In this document: in pieces, positions 63,397-64,000 of the stretch
How positions within the stretch are numbered: position 1 is the first letter of the stretch
Layout: the number at the start of each line of letters is the position of its first letter
Source of the DNA: Achromobacter sp. MYb9
GTDB lineage: Bacteria; Pseudomonadota; Gammaproteobacteria; Burkholderiales; Burkholderiaceae_B
Length of the DNA: 64,000 nucleotides
Reading direction: 5' to 3'
Assembly (NCBI RefSeq): GCF_002975275.1
Contig: NZ_PCOQ01000012.1
Span: 1-64,000 of the forward strand
The notes under the pieces: generated by a model
Databases searched by the model: none
What the model was told of the DNA's origin: nothing
Seen by the model: only the letters and a program-made list of their open reading frames with translations
Position numbers and translations under genes: made by a program

Positions 63397-64000
63397 ATGT
63401 CAGCCGTACTTACGATGCAGCAACGAGGATGGGAAGCCTACGCCGGGAAACTCGGCGTGGAGCTAATGCAGAACACTCAAAAATTCCTGGATTGGCTCTG
63501 CAGCCAAGTGGAAGGCGAGTTCATTCTGGATGCCGACTGCGGCCAGGCCGCAATCCTAATGCTGCTTGCCCGCGAGGGCAAGAACGTCGTAGGGCTTAGC
63601 TCTGATACCGCAGTCCTTGGTCAGGCCCGCACCTTCATCGCAGACGAACCTTCGCAAGTACAACGCAACATCACGCTGCACAGTGGTTCGCTGCTGGAAA
63701 TCAATGCGTTGATTGATCGCAGCTTCGACACCGTAATTCTTCCGCAGAGCATCGCACTGACCGGCGAGCCCCACGACTTCATCGAAATCGCATTCCGGAA
63801 GCTTAAACCGGGAGGCCGCTTGATATCCCTGTGGCCATTCGGCGCGCTATCCCAGTCCGGCTCTGGGTTCTACTTGAGAGAGCCTGCCAATTTGTTGTCG
63901 CGACATTTCGAGACGACGCTCGTCCGGCTCTTCGGCGACACAATGGCGGTCATTTGCAAGCCGCGGGCCAAGGTGCTAGAGCGCATCCCTGCAATTGCCG
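63397..64000 (+). CDS. SAM-dependent methyltransferase-like protein (3' end outside window)
   Basis: An open frame from ATG 63397 runs off the window, giving 201 residues. Residues 40-65 (FILDADCGQAAILMLLAREGKNVVGLSSD) resemble motif I and strand 2 of class I methyltransferases, although the glycine-rich loop is altered (DADCGQA rather than DxGCGxG). FDTVILPQSIAL and FRKLKPGGRLISLWP follow at the expected distances. It may methylate a sugar or be a divergent relative. Codon use is less GC-biased than in the core genes (CTA, TTG, AGA and GTA occur), suggesting transfer. It lies 117 bp after wecC in the same direction and probably belongs to the polysaccharide locus. Confidence 0.6.
   Translation, partial: MSAVLTMQQRGWEAYAGKLGVELMQNTQKFLDWLCSQVEGEFILDADCGQAAILMLLAREGKNVVGLSSDTAVLGQARTFIADEPSQVQRNITLHSGSLLEINALIDRSFDTVILPQSIALTGEPHDFIEIAFRKLKPGGRLISLWPFGALSQSGSGFYLREPANLLSRHFETTLVRLFGDTMAVICKPRAKVLERIPAIA

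Overview
The window looks like chromosomal DNA of a betaproteobacterium of the family Alcaligenaceae, most likely Achromobacter or a close Bordetella relative. The grounds are high G+C with strongly GC-biased third codon positions, a Bug-type (tripartite tricarboxylate family) binding protein, many orphan solute-binding proteins, and housekeeping genes of Burkholderiales type. The genus call is inference from recognised protein families; no database was searched. No rRNA, tRNA, CRISPR array, insertion sequence, integrase or attachment site was found.

Layout. 1-9.4 kb: end of a DUF4139 protein, a ferric-reductase-like flavocytochrome, a REC-EAL c-di-GMP regulator, aroG, a DadA-like oxidoreductase, a GNAT acetyltransferase, an unknown protein, an orphan OmpR-type regulator and a CitE-like lyase. 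9.4-16.7 kb: a YheS-type ABC-F ATPase, psd, an FMN-dependent 2-hydroxyacid oxidase, a membrane metallophosphoesterase, and an Lrp regulator divergent from an MFS exporter. 16.7-24.3 kb: an orphan MetQ-like binding protein, rocD-rocF (arginine catabolism), an IclR regulator divergent from a binding protein plus zinc alcohol dehydrogenase, and an Xre-RES toxin-antitoxin pair. 24.4-32.7 kb: small membrane proteins, two GSTs, a sugar dehydrogenase, and a LysR / Bug protein / D-aminoacylase / racemase cluster suited to scavenging N-acyl-D-amino acids. 32.8-37.7 kb: a complete livKHMGF operon. 38.2-44.3 kb: yhhQ-proC, then divergent ugpBAEC with a candidate Pho box and several long hairpins. 44.4-50.8 kb: a MipA-like porin, a serine-hydrolase-like lipoprotein lacking its catalytic serine, an RstA/RstB-like two-component system, a second LivK-type protein and a small alpha/beta hydrolase.

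51.5 kb to the end is the most distinctive part: a one-module highly reducing type I polyketide synthase (KS-AT-DH-degenerate MT-ER-KR-ACP, 2539 aa, no thioesterase) directly followed by an alpha-oxoamine synthase. Together they should build a reduced acyl chain and release it by decarboxylative condensation with an amino acid, giving a sphingoid-like amino-ketone. An AT-richer spacer with a terminator-like hairpin follows, then wecB-wecC (UDP-ManNAcA synthesis) and the start of a methyltransferase-like gene. The pairing resembles capsule-locus pairs such as RkpA/RkpG (Sinorhizobium) and WcbR/WcbT (Burkholderia), so this looks like the edge of a surface-polysaccharide locus that makes its own lipid.
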